A DNA stretch of 58,860 nt from Gammaproteobacteria bacterium (lineage in GTDB: Bacteria > Pseudomonadota > Gammaproteobacteria > Pseudomonadales > Azotimanducaceae), in contig JAPOYI010000086.1 in the NCBI GenBank assembly GCA_026706665.1, positions 1 through 58,860 on the forward strand, written 5' to 3'. This document shows, piece after piece, positions 19,836 to 28,209 of the stretch (its first letter is position 1; the number at the start of each line of letters is the position of its first letter). Under the pieces are notes generated by a model. It worked only from the letters and a program-made list of their open reading frames with translations. It did no database searches and was not told the origin of the DNA. The position numbers were made by a program, and so were the translations under genes.

Positions 19836-21565
19836 TGGCAACATCGGGACGACATATGCAATCAGTGGCCAGAAAACCCAACGTTCTTTGGATCAGTTTT
19901 GAAGACTGCCTGCCGCTCTACGGCTGCTATGGCGACCCGATAGCGAGGACGCCGGCCGTCGACCGGCTGGCATTAGAGGGGTGCATCTATCCCAATGCGT
20001 TCTCGACCGCCCCGATCTGCGCCCCGGCGCGGGCCGCCGTGATCACCGGGATGTATCCCACCAGCATCGGCGCCCACCATATGCGAACGACCCGGGGGAA
20101 GGCCTACGACGCACCGGTCCCCCACTACGCCAAGTGTCTTGGAGAGTACTTCAGAGGAGAGGGTTACTACTGCACCAACAACGTCAAGACGGACTACCAG
20201 TTCGAACCGCCTTTTGCCGCCTGGGACGATTGCTCCAACACCGCCCACTGGAGAAACCGGCCAGATCCAGCGACGCCTTTTTTCGCTGTCTTCAACCCCG
20301 AATACACCCACGAGTCCGGCATGTGGGAGGAACAGCGCACATGGCCGTTCAACTACATCGTGCCGAGCCTGAAGGAAACCACCGATCCGGATTCCGTCGA
20401 GGTGCCGCCGTACTTTCCGGATACGCCCCGGGTCAGAAGTAGTATCGCCAGGAACTACGACAACATGGCCCTGTGCGACCAGGTCATGGAAGCGCTGCTC
20501 GGTCAGCTTGAGGAAGACGGCCTGGCCGACAACACCATTGTCGTGCACTGGAGCGATCACGGGCCGATGCCCAGGGGCAAGCGCCATCCCTATGACCAAG
20601 GGATACACTCGCCGATGATCATTCGCTGGCCGGGGGTGATCGAGCCGGGCACGACCAGCGACAGGTTGGTGAGCACCGTTGACCTGGGTCCCACCATGCT
20701 CAGCGCCTGCGGAATCACCGTGCCGCCGCACATGCAGGGGCGGGCCTTTCTGGGCGCGCAGGACACGCCCGAGAGGGAATACATCCATGCCTCGGTAGAC
20801 CGTTCCGATGCCGACAACGACATGGTCAGGGCGGTCAGGGACAAGACGTACAAGTACATCAAGAACGGGTTTCCGGAAAAGCCGTACCTCCTCTGGAATG
20901 CCTTCCGGAACCGGCATCCCATCATGCAGGAGTGGTACCGCTGCTGGATGGAGGGCACGCTCAACGAGACGCAGTCGATCATGTTCGCCGAAAAACGGCC
21001 CGTCGAAGAACTCTACGACACCCGGACCGACCCCTGGGAGGTCCACAACCTCGTGGAAGATGATCGCTACCGGGAGGTGCTTGACCGCATGCGCGAAGAA
21101 CTCGACACCTGGCAGGAAGAGACCCGGGATCTTGGTCTGCTCGATGAAAAGGTCATGAAGTCCATCCACTACCCGGATGGCGAGAAACCGGTCTGCACGG
21201 AGGCCAGATGCCTGGTTTTTTCAGCCGACTCGTACGGGGAGGAACGGGCACCGGATGCGTTCAGCCTGCCACGGCGACACCGGCTGCAACTGTTCAGCCC
21301 GACCCAGGGATGCAGCATCTGTTTCACCCTGGATCAGGGTGACCAGCGCTTGCATGGAAGCACGCCTCCGGCGACGGGGGAAGAACCGGCACTTCCGCAC
21401 GCGTCAGCGGTCTTGGAAGCTCCCCCGGCTGAAGGCTCCTGGGAGTTGTACAAGGCGCCCATCAGCCTGCCCGCCGGCAGCCATCGCCTCAGGACAGTGG
21501 TATCGAGGATCGGGTACCACGACAGCCTTGAGACGACATTTGAGATCACGGTGACACCGGAGTAG
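19835..21565 (+). CDS. Type I sulfatase with C-terminal beta-rich extension
   Basis: Up to 576 residues. The N-terminal sulfatase domain (~15-470) has C62-A-P-A-R66 followed by AAVITGMYP, and WSDHGPMPRGK for the distal metal ligands. The usual N-terminal Asp-Asp-x pair is replaced by E23-D24 in ISFEDCLP, a variation of this subgroup of sulfatases. Residues ~485-576 add a beta-rich domain ending in regular strands (LPAGSHRLRTVV, FEITVTPE), possibly a chitobiase- or Ig-like accessory module. The start may be GTG 19835, overlapping the previous stop as TAGTG, or ATG 19856; neither has a strong ribosome-binding site, consistent with coupling. It is followed after 5 bp by a dioxygenase. No signal peptide seen. 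Confidence 0.92.
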   Translation: MATSGRHMQSVARKPNVLWISFEDCLPLYGCYGDPIARTPAVDRLALEGCIYPNAFSTAPICAPARAAVITGMYPTSIGAHHMRTTRGKAYDAPVPHYAKCLGEYFRGEGYYCTNNVKTDYQFEPPFAAWDDCSNTAHWRNRPDPATPFFAVFNPEYTHESGMWEEQRTWPFNYIVPSLKETTDPDSVEVPPYFPDTPRVRSSIARNYDNMALCDQVMEALLGQLEEDGLADNTIVVHWSDHGPMPRGKRHPYDQGIHSPMIIRWPGVIEPGTTSDRLVSTVDLGPTMLSACGITVPPHMQGRAFLGAQDTPEREYIHASVDRSDADNDMVRAVRDKTYKYIKNGFPEKPYLLWNAFRNRHPIMQEWYRCWMEGTLNETQSIMFAEKRPVEELYDTRTDPWEVHNLVEDDRYREVLDRMREELDTWQEETRDLGLLDEKVMKSIHYPDGEKPVCTEARCLVFSADSYGEERAPDAFSLPRRHRLQLFSPTQGCSICFTLDQGDQRLHGSTPPATGEEPALPHASAVLEAPPAEGSWELYKAPISLPAGSHRLRTVVSRIGYHDSLETTFEITVTPE

Positions 21566-21570
21566 TCGAA

Positions 21571-22434
21571 ATGCCCAGCTTTATCAATCAGTTGCAAAGG
21601 GATGGCCTCGCGGGGCCGTTCGAGCTGGCCGACAAGTCGATACTCGACGCGGTGTCCGAAGTGGCCATCGGACTACAGGCACTGCAGCGGGCGCAGAATT
21701 CACTGGCAACGCTGGCTGGACAGGAAGACGAACTCCGCCACACCACGCTGATCAACAGGCACATGGCGTTTACCGCGGTAAGGGACCTCTTTTTCGACGC
21801 CAACCTGCAGTCCGTCGTGTCCGACTGTTTCGGCAAGGACCTCGTGCTCTGGCAGACCAAGTTCTTTCCGAAGTACGCGGGTGTCGGAGAGAACCGGTGG
21901 CACCATGATCGCATCATCGAAAACGGCAATGACCCGATCAGGCTCTATGACACCAGCAACCACTTCTCCTTTGTCGTGGCCCTGTCCGACCTCGGCATGG
22001 AACACGGCAGGATCGAGTACATAAGGGGATCACATATGCCCATCGACGGTTTCGACAGGGAGATGCCGCGCCTGTTCGACGAGATGCCGGAGGTGGTCCA
22101 TGAAAGGATCACTCCACTGACGTTCAGGAAAGGCGAGTTCGCGGTATTCCATTCCGCCTTGCTGCATCGCAGCCTGGCGTACGAACACAGGGAGGAGGAC
22201 TGGCGCCCCGGCTACTTCGGCGCCCCCGACCCGGAACTCCGAAGGAACGCCGACATACGGTCCGGGAGAATCTCGATGGCAGCAAGGCTCGCCAGGAAGG
22301 GCACGGTCATCCCCGAAAGATGGGGCTCGAATCCGGCCGGGGCGGCGTACGCCATCGCGGAGCCCGTCCCCTATTTCGATGCCGTCACGGATCAGGACCG
22401 CGGCAACAGGTCAGTCGTAATGACCTTCAACTAG
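21571..22434 (+). CDS. PhyH-type dioxygenase, paralog B of a three-member set
   Basis: A 287-residue protein closely similar to the one at 30622 and more distantly to 11266. It contains LAGPFELADKS, LINRHMAF, the His-x-Asp motif in RWHHDRIIENG, IRGSHMPIDGFDR, the distal His in LLHRSLAYEHREEDW, and a C-terminus with NPAGAAYAIAEPVPY. The near-invariance of these blocks among the three copies suggests the same reaction on related substrates. It is 5 bp after the sulfatase and followed by a small hairpin (22482-22497) and a TIM-barrel isomerase gene. Role inferred: oxidative step in catabolism of a sulfated compound. Confidence 0.92.
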   Translation: MPSFINQLQRDGLAGPFELADKSILDAVSEVAIGLQALQRAQNSLATLAGQEDELRHTTLINRHMAFTAVRDLFFDANLQSVVSDCFGKDLVLWQTKFFPKYAGVGENRWHHDRIIENGNDPIRLYDTSNHFSFVVALSDLGMEHGRIEYIRGSHMPIDGFDREMPRLFDEMPEVVHERITPLTFRKGEFAVFHSALLHRSLAYEHREEDWRPGYFGAPDPELRRNADIRSGRISMAARLARKGTVIPERWGSNPAGAAYAIAEPVPYFDAVTDQDRGNRSVVMTFN

Positions 22435-22481
22435 TGCTCCGTCAAACGTCTTTCAAAGATAAGGGAATCTCAACCCATAGT

Positions 22482-22497
22482 CGCCTCCCGAGAGGCG
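22482..22497 (+). promoter_or_regulatory. Small intercistronic hairpin
   Basis: CGCCTC (22482-22487) and GAGGCG (22492-22497) form a perfect 6-bp stem with a CCGA loop in the 86-bp gap between the dioxygenase and the isomerase gene, about 10 nt upstream of the AGGGGA ribosome-binding site. No U-tract; more likely a transcript-processing or stabilising element than a terminator. Confidence 0.35.
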
Positions 22498-22520
22498 GCT
22501 CGACAACCAGGGGACACATC

Positions 22521-23363
22521 ATGCAAGTAGGAATCATGTCGGGTCACTTCAAGCGACCCACCCTGGAGGAAGCGCTCGATGCGATTCTCGGGCACGACAT
22601 CCGTCATCTTCAATTCAACCCGGGGTCGGTAAACGTGGAGGGACCGCTGGCGGACAAGCTCGCGAAGGCGCCGATGGTCCGCGAGGAAACGGACAAGCGC
22701 GGCATGACGATCTCGGCGGTGGGCGGCCCCGCCAACATGGTGGCGCCCGATGAGGCGCAGCGCCACCAGGCAATCGAGAAACTGAAACTCCTGACATCCG
22801 CGTGCGGTCCCCTGGGCACTTCGGTGATCGCGACGTGCACCGGGTCCCGGGATCCCGACAGCATGTGGCGCAGGCACCCGGACAACGAGACGGAAGCAAC
22901 CTGGCAGGTGTTGCGGAATACGCTGGAACACGTATTGCCGGTCGCGGAAGCGTCCGGTGTCGTCATCGCCTTCGAACCGGAGGTGAACAATGTCGTCAAC
23001 ACGGCGAAGAAGGCCCGGCGACTGATTGACGAGATGGGCTCGCCGAGTCTCGGCGTGGTCATGGATGCGTCGAACCTGTTCGGCGAAGGCGATCTGCCTC
23101 GCATGACGCAGATACTCGACGAAGCGTTTGAACTGCTGGGCGACCACATCGCCATCGCACATGGCAAGGATCTCGATCGGGACGGCGATGCGGGCCACCT
23201 CGCGGCCGGAACCGGCAAACTGGACTACGCACACTACGTCGCGTTGCTCTGCGCCCTGCCCTTTGACGTACCGGTCATTCTTCACGGCCTCAGAGAGGAC
23301 CAGGTCGATGCCAGCGTCGCGATGCTGAGAGGCCACGCCGCAAGGTACCAGGCGGGCGCATGA
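22521..23363 (+). CDS. Sugar phosphate isomerase/epimerase-like TIM-barrel protein
   Basis: A 280-residue member of the xylose isomerase-like/AP endonuclease family 2 TIM-barrel superfamily. Metal-binding acidic and His residues appear in the expected strand ends: FEPEVNN (Glu), VVMDASNLF (Asp), IAHGKDLD (His and Asp) and a late ILHGLRE. ATG 22521 is chosen because AGGGGA lies 6 nt upstream and the first strand (MQVGIMSGHF) begins at once; the longer frame from 22320 overlaps the preceding gene. Enzymes of this group interconvert keto-sugars or act as inosose dehydratases or epimerases in the cytoplasm. Its place in the cluster supports a sugar- or cyclitol-like intermediate. It is the last gene before the opposite-strand AbiE unit. 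Confidence 0.88.
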   Translation: MQVGIMSGHFKRPTLEEALDAILGHDIRHLQFNPGSVNVEGPLADKLAKAPMVREETDKRGMTISAVGGPANMVAPDEAQRHQAIEKLKLLTSACGPLGTSVIATCTGSRDPDSMWRRHPDNETEATWQVLRNTLEHVLPVAEASGVVIAFEPEVNNVVNTAKKARRLIDEMGSPSLGVVMDASNLFGEGDLPRMTQILDEAFELLGDHIAIAHGKDLDRDGDAGHLAAGTGKLDYAHYVALLCALPFDVPVILHGLREDQVDASVAMLRGHAARYQAGA

Positions 23364-23502
23364 AGGCAGGCCGACGGACCATGTGGAGGGGGCACGTGCG
23401 CGCACGCGGATATCCGGGCCAGCCAGACCCTCCGCTTTGCGGGTGGTCATTGACCCTTGCCATTTCGGGCAACGCTGACTCGCAATGGGTCCGGTCACTC
23501 AT

Positions 23503-24270
23503 TTAGAGCAAACCCGCTTTGCGCAACTGCTGCGAAACCCTGCGCGCGAGATTGTCAAAATGCGGAATCTCGCCGGGGACATTTTCACCGAGTTCGCCCT
23601 CCCACCGATGTCGGTACTGATCCAGACGCTCGGCATATCTCGCCGCAAACACATTCGGGTCGATGCTGCGGTGCTCCGCCTTGGACTGAAATATCTCCGC
23701 AGCATCAACGATGTCGACGCCGCCCTCGATCAACAAAGCAGACAAGTCAAACAAATCCCTGCATTGCAGGCGTTGCAGGACGCATCGGAGCTTCTCGCCG
23801 GCAATCTCCAGCAACGTGTAGACCGAGACGGTCACATGGTCTGGTAGGTCGTCCCAGCGCGGCAACAGTGCCTGTTGTTCGACGTTCAAAACCAATTCGT
23901 CGGCGGCGAGATCGAGCTTGAGTGTTCGTTCTCGTCCCAAAGGACCGACGTAACCAACTCTTGGCGGCTTATGGGCGGTGAGGTGCAATCCTTCAGTCGT
24001 ACCGCCTGTGGCGGCAAGCGCTTCCTCAATGGTTGAGTAGGCATCTTCGACCGTACCAGCGACGATAGAGAAATCGAGATCAGCCGAGTAGCGGTAGTCG
24101 TTGAAGTGGCAAAGTCGGAGTGCCGTGCCACCCTTGAAGACTAAGCCGGCGCTTCGCTCGAGACCGGCGAAACCGGCGACGATATGCGCCAGTACATAGT
24201 CCCGCTCGACCGTTCTGGCCGGCACGTCATCCCTTGCTGCTCGCCGGGTGATGTGCGCGCGGGTAATCAC
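23503..24270 (-). CDS. abiEii: AbiEii-type nucleotidyltransferase toxin
   Basis: A 255-residue protein of the AbiEii/AbiGii family, the toxin half of type IV-like AbiE toxin-antitoxin/abortive infection systems. The nucleotidyltransferase signature is intact: FKGGTALR then RYSADLDFS (the paired Asp of the polymerase-beta-like fold). Family members modify tRNA ends or other RNA when unleashed by phage infection. Its start overlaps the stop of the antitoxin gene by 4 bp (ATGA), the standard arrangement with antitoxin first. It lies on the strand opposite to the surrounding catabolic cluster, between the epimerase and the solute-binding protein, and so looks like an insertion. Length and motifs are complete. 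Confidence 0.9.
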   Translation of the reverse strand: MITRAHITRRAARDDVPARTVERDYVLAHIVAGFAGLERSAGLVFKGGTALRLCHFNDYRYSADLDFSIVAGTVEDAYSTIEEALAATGGTTEGLHLTAHKPPRVGYVGPLGRERTLKLDLAADELVLNVEQQALLPRWDDLPDHVTVSVYTLLEIAGEKLRCVLQRLQCRDLFDLSALLIEGGVDIVDAAEIFQSKAEHRSIDPNVFAARYAERLDQYRHRWEGELGENVPGEIPHFDNLARRVSQQLRKAGLL

Positions 24271-25070
24271 TGCAGAACAACGGCCTTTATTTCGTCAACG
24301 GGCTGCGGCCACCGAATTCGCCAACGCGCGTCTCGCCAAGCGCAGGTCTGCGACGACCCAGGCTCCAGGTCAAGATCCGCTGAAATGGCCTTTGGGGGGC
24401 TGAGACGCCCTGCCACTCCTTGGAGCGCAAGGGCATCGGCGATCGAGCCAACTCGACGCAGCGCCGATGACCAACCAAGCGTCTGTGCGTACTGCGCGAG
24501 GCGAGTGGGATCGATACTCTCTCCGCCAGCGGCAACCGCTTCCGCGAGCACGGCGGCGCCACCGACAAGCATGGGGCGTCTGGCAGCGTCGAGTAGTGCC
24601 CGTTCGAGATCAGAGATGCGCGACTCCCCACTGACGATTGCGCCAACCCCGATCATGTTCTCCGATTCCTTGACGATGCGCAGGGCTCGACCCGACAATG
24701 TCCTGGCACGAATTCGCTTTGTGCTAGCAACCTGGATCGATCGCGATGGGTGGGTGATGAGGTCATGCTCATCCAACGCCGTGCGGTACGCCATTCGATG
24801 TGGAATGCTGGCAAATGCCGCAGCCACCGCCAAGGCAATTTCCTCGGCCACCGACGGCGTTCCCAACAGGCCCAGTTGCCTGACAACGTAGTGACCGTGC
24901 CGGACGCGATCAATGAGGCCTGCAGTGACCATGCGCTTGAGGACGTTGCCGGTCGCCGCTCGAGATCGTCCAAGGCGTCGTTGAGCTTCCTCGAAGGTAA
25001 AGAGGATTTTTCCGTCGGCGACCAGATCATCCGCGAGGATCAAGCTGGCGTTTTGTGCCCTAATGCCCAT
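24267..25070 (-). CDS. abiEi: AbiEi-type antitoxin/transcriptional repressor
   Basis: A 267-residue protein. The N-terminal ~65 residues form a winged helix (FTFEEAQRRLGRSRAATGNVLKR split by a wing, GLIDRVRHGHYVV), followed by the AbiEi C-terminal antitoxin-like domain (ALDEHDLITHP, RALLDAARRPMLVGG). In characterised AbiE systems the AbiEi protein represses its own operon by binding inverted repeats in the promoter and neutralises AbiEii. An inverted repeat TTCAC-7 nt-GTGAA sits immediately upstream of its start (25073-25089). The gene is first in a two-gene operon and diverges from the solute-binding protein gene across 111 bp of AT-rich DNA, clearly richer in A+T than the flanking genes. 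Confidence 0.88.
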   Translation of the reverse strand: MGIRAQNASLILADDLVADGKILFTFEEAQRRLGRSRAATGNVLKRMVTAGLIDRVRHGHYVVRQLGLLGTPSVAEEIALAVAAAFASIPHRMAYRTALDEHDLITHPSRSIQVASTKRIRARTLSGRALRIVKESENMIGVGAIVSGESRISDLERALLDAARRPMLVGGAAVLAEAVAAGGESIDPTRLAQYAQTLGWSSALRRVGSIADALALQGVAGRLSPPKAISADLDLEPGSSQTCAWRDARWRIRWPQPVDEIKAVVLQ

Positions 25071-25072
25071 TT

Positions 25073-25089
25073 TTCACGTAATTAGTGAA
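25073..25089. promoter_or_regulatory. Candidate AbiEi autoregulatory inverted repeat
   Basis: TTCAC (25073-25077) and GTGAA (25085-25089) flank a 7-bp centre GTAATTA, starting 3 bp before the antitoxin start codon at 25070. AbiEi-type antitoxins are known to bind inverted repeats at their own promoter; the match to this particular protein is inferred from position. The same AT-rich region carries the promoter of the divergent solute-binding gene. Confidence 0.5.
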
Positions 25090-25181
25090 TACCAAAAACT
25101 ATTGTACTCGTTCTTCTGGCAAATATATTGTCGATATTCACGATTATCATGTATATCGACCACTTTTTAACAAGAAAGAGC

Positions 25182-27059
25182 ATGAGAGGAAAGATCGCGA
25201 TCAACTACCTGCTTGGCAGGCTGCACAAGCGTTGCCTGGCGGGCGCGATTCTGCTGCATGCGCTCGTGTCCATGGCCGAACAGCCCGCCTATCGGCACGG
25301 CATCTCGCTGCTGCATGAACTGAAGTATCCCGCCGACTTCGAGCACTTCGAATACGCCAACCCCGACGCGCCGAAAGGCGGCGAGCTGCGGCTTTCGGCG
25401 ACCTCGCCCATTCGGAACTTCTCGGGTGTCCCGGGAACGGGTATCCCGGGCGTACAGGGCCTCGGCAGAACGGTCGACAGGCTGATGATCCGCTCGGCGG
25501 ACGAGCTGTCCGGCCTATACGGCCAGCTCGCCGACGGCGTTGCCCTGTCCGCCGACGGGAAGTCCCTCTTTATCCGGATACACGAGCGCGCGCGCTGGCA
25601 CGATGGCGTGCCGGTGACGACCGGGGACGTGAAGTTCTCCCATGACGAACTGCTGAAGCTCCCCTTCGGCAAGGTCTACCTGCAGTCGTGGATCAAGTCG
25701 CTTCAGATAGTCAACGCCAAGGAGATGATCGTCCATCATCGGGGCGTGTTCACCAATTCGAACCTGGTGGCACTGACCTGGTTTCCCATCCGGCCGGCGC
25801 ACTATTACGCGGGCAAGGACTCGACCCGCGCGCTGGTGCCGCCGGTGGGCAGCGGCCCCTACCGGGTGGCCGACTTCGATAGCGACTTTGTCCGTTACGA
25901 ACGGGTCAAGGACTATTGGGGACGGGACATCCCGGTCAATCGGGGCCGATACAACTTCGATGTCATCCAGTACGACGTCTATCGCGACGCGACGGTGGCG
26001 AGGGAGGCCATTCGCAAGGGGCTGTTTGACATCTATTTCGAGACCGACATTCGGCATTGGGTTTCGTCTTACGACATCCCGGCGGTGGAAGCGGGATCGC
26101 TCGTCATGGAAACGCGGTCTCTGCAGAAATTCATCGGCCTCGCGTCGGCGATCGTACTGAATCTCGATCGCGACAGATTCCAGGATGTACGGGTTCGCGA
26201 GGCGCTGACCCTGGCGCTGGATTTCGAGTGGCAGAACCGGGTCTTTCAGTACGGATCACAAGCGCGCGCGCTGAGCTACTTCGCCAACTCGTCTTTTGCC
26301 GCGAGCGGACTGCCGACGCGGGCCGAGCTCGCCCTGCTTGCCCCCCACCGCGACCGTCTCCCGGAGCGGGTCTTCACCGAGGCATTTCAACTGCCGGTCT
26401 CGCACGGTGCCGGAATGCACCGCTCGGCCCTGGAACGGGCACGAGACCTGTTTGCCGAGGCCGGCTGGACGATACGGGGCGGACGCCTGGTCAATGCCGC
26501 CGGGCAGCAGTTCGCGCTGGAGTTGACGACCCAGGTCCCGTCCCAGCGCCGCATCCTCCTGCCGTACATCGAGTCCCTGAAGACACTCGGCATAGACGCC
26601 AGACTGCGGCTGCTGGAAAACGTTGCGTGGGTAAACCACCAGCGCATACGCAACTTCGATGCGTACGTCAGGGGGCACGACTTCCTGAATCCTCCTTTAG
26701 GGGAGCTCGTGAGTTACTTTGGCTCGCGCACGGCAGACCTGGAACTGGGCGGAAACATGGCCGGGCTACGCGATCCCATCGTCGATGCCCTCATCGAGAA
26801 GGCAGAGCAGGAGGCGGCGACAATCGAGGAAGCGATGACCGCCTGCCGGGCCCTCGATCGCGTGTTGCTGTGGGGCTTCTACCACATCCCGTTGCACGTC
26901 CCCGACGAGGAGCGTTTCGTACGCTGGGACAAGTTTGTCAGGCCGGAGCACGAGGCGGTCGCGAAGTACGAGTACCTGGTAGGCAGCGCCGTGCGCATCC
27001 TGGATAGCTGGTGGATCGATCCCGATCGGGTCCGCAGGCTGACACCGGCGGGGAAGTAG
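25182..27059 (+). CDS. Periplasmic oligopeptide-type solute-binding protein (SBP family 5, YejA-like)
   Basis: About 625 residues from ATG 25182. A basic N-terminus and a hydrophobic segment (CLAGAILLHALVSMA) make a signal peptide. In-frame TTG 25128 and ATG 25149 are alternatives without a ribosome-binding site. The mature protein shows the YejA-like opening ELKYPADFEHFEYANPDAPK and then GGELRLS, the GTGIPGVQGLGRTVD stretch, and ERARWHDGVPVT typical of extracellular solute-binding protein family 5. These proteins deliver peptides or other bulky solutes to ABC permeases, but no permease or ATPase gene for an importer is nearby, so it is an orphan here. It begins just right of the divergent AbiE unit and precedes an aldo/keto reductase by 79 bp. 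Confidence 0.88.
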   Translation: MRGKIAINYLLGRLHKRCLAGAILLHALVSMAEQPAYRHGISLLHELKYPADFEHFEYANPDAPKGGELRLSATSPIRNFSGVPGTGIPGVQGLGRTVDRLMIRSADELSGLYGQLADGVALSADGKSLFIRIHERARWHDGVPVTTGDVKFSHDELLKLPFGKVYLQSWIKSLQIVNAKEMIVHHRGVFTNSNLVALTWFPIRPAHYYAGKDSTRALVPPVGSGPYRVADFDSDFVRYERVKDYWGRDIPVNRGRYNFDVIQYDVYRDATVAREAIRKGLFDIYFETDIRHWVSSYDIPAVEAGSLVMETRSLQKFIGLASAIVLNLDRDRFQDVRVREALTLALDFEWQNRVFQYGSQARALSYFANSSFAASGLPTRAELALLAPHRDRLPERVFTEAFQLPVSHGAGMHRSALERARDLFAEAGWTIRGGRLVNAAGQQFALELTTQVPSQRRILLPYIESLKTLGIDARLRLLENVAWVNHQRIRNFDAYVRGHDFLNPPLGELVSYFGSRTADLELGGNMAGLRDPIVDALIEKAEQEAATIEEAMTACRALDRVLLWGFYHIPLHVPDEERFVRWDKFVRPEHEAVAKYEYLVGSAVRILDSWWIDPDRVRRLTPAGK

Positions 27060-27138
27060 CGGCAGTTCTCGCGCCGCAACTGGCAACCGGCAGGCACCCG
27101 CACAATAATGGCGTCCTACGACCAGTACAGGGGTTCAG

Positions 27139-28182
27139 ATGAAGCACCGCACGTTAGGAACATCCGGTCTTGAAGTCTCTATCGTCGGCCTTGGTACCGA
27201 CACCTTCAGCCGCCGCCGTGTAGACAAGCAAACCGTAAACGAGATCATCGGCGCAGCCAGTGATATGGGGATTACGCTCATCGATACCGCGTACCTGTAC
27301 GGTGGTGGAGATTCCGAAGAGTTCATCGGCAGCGCCATCGCGGGCCGCCGGGACGAGTTCGTGATCGCAACGAAGGGTGGACACCATGCCCACGGCATCC
27401 CGAACCGGGTCAATCTCACCAGACAACTCGAGAGCAGCCTGAAACGGTTGAATACCGACTACGTCGACCTGTACCAGGTGCACGTCCTGTACAACGCAAC
27501 ATTTCCCATGGAGGAGATGATGCAGACGCTGAACGACATGGTGCGCAGCGGCAAGGTCCGCTACGTGGGCCTGTCCAACATCTACTGCTGGCAGCTCTGC
27601 CGCTGCAACGACCTGGCCGAGTTCCATGGCTGGGACAGGGCCATCAGCGTGCAGCAGCACTACCACATGTTCGAGCGGGAAGTTGAGTCGGACGTCAGCC
27701 AGTATTGTCAATGGGCAGGCGTTGGCATATTGCCCTTTTTCCCGCTGGGTTGCGGACTCCTCGCCGGAAGATATACGCGCGGGGAGGAACCGCCGAAAGA
27801 TAGCAGGGCAGGATCCGGGCGGGGCGGTTCGACGCGTTATTTCGATTACTACGGCACCAAGGCCGGCTACGACACCATCGAAGCGCTGGAGGAATTTGCC
27901 CGGGCTCGCGGCCACACGCCCGCACAACTCGCGATAGCCTGGCTGCTGCACCGCCCCATGGTCAGCTCGGTCATCGCCGGTGTCAGCAAGCTGTCCCAGC
28001 TCGAGGACAACGTGGGAGCAGCCGAGTGGGACCTCACACCCGATGAATTGAAGGAGCTGAATCACCTGATCGGCGCGCCACGGCGTCCGGTGCCAACAAG
28101 CTGGGAGTGGACGGATAGGGAGTTGGACCGGGTCTTGCCGTCTTACCACCCCGACTATGACCCGCTTGAGCCGGGCGTCTAG
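27139..28182 (+). CDS. Aldo/keto reductase
   Basis: A 347-residue NADP(H)-dependent aldo/keto reductase, TIM-barrel fold. The catalytic tetrad positions are visible: Asp and Tyr in LIDTAYLYGGG, Lys in VIATKGG and His in LYQVHVL. The C-terminal cofactor-binding segment reads SSVIAGVSKLSQLEDN. It reduces or oxidises carbonyl/hydroxyl groups of sugars or small aldehydes in the cytoplasm. CAGGGG about 7 nt before the ATG supports the start. It is 27 bp upstream of the third sulfatase and resembles in role, though not closely in sequence, the second aldo/keto reductase at 29632. The pairing of sulfatase and reductases suggests sequential modification of a desulfated sugar or alcohol. Confidence 0.93.
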   Translation: MKHRTLGTSGLEVSIVGLGTDTFSRRRVDKQTVNEIIGAASDMGITLIDTAYLYGGGDSEEFIGSAIAGRRDEFVIATKGGHHAHGIPNRVNLTRQLESSLKRLNTDYVDLYQVHVLYNATFPMEEMMQTLNDMVRSGKVRYVGLSNIYCWQLCRCNDLAEFHGWDRAISVQQHYHMFEREVESDVSQYCQWAGVGILPFFPLGCGLLAGRYTRGEEPPKDSRAGSGRGGSTRYFDYYGTKAGYDTIEALEEFARARGHTPAQLAIAWLLHRPMVSSVIAGVSKLSQLEDNVGAAEWDLTPDELKELNHLIGAPRRPVPTSWEWTDRELDRVLPSYHPDYDPLEPGV

Positions 28183-28209
28183 GCTCGCGGGACACGGCAC
28201 TGGGTCCCC

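Noticed and set aside
22320-22520. N-terminal extension of the epimerase frame
   Set aside because: Lies inside the upstream dioxygenase gene; ATG 22521 with AGGGGA is a better start.
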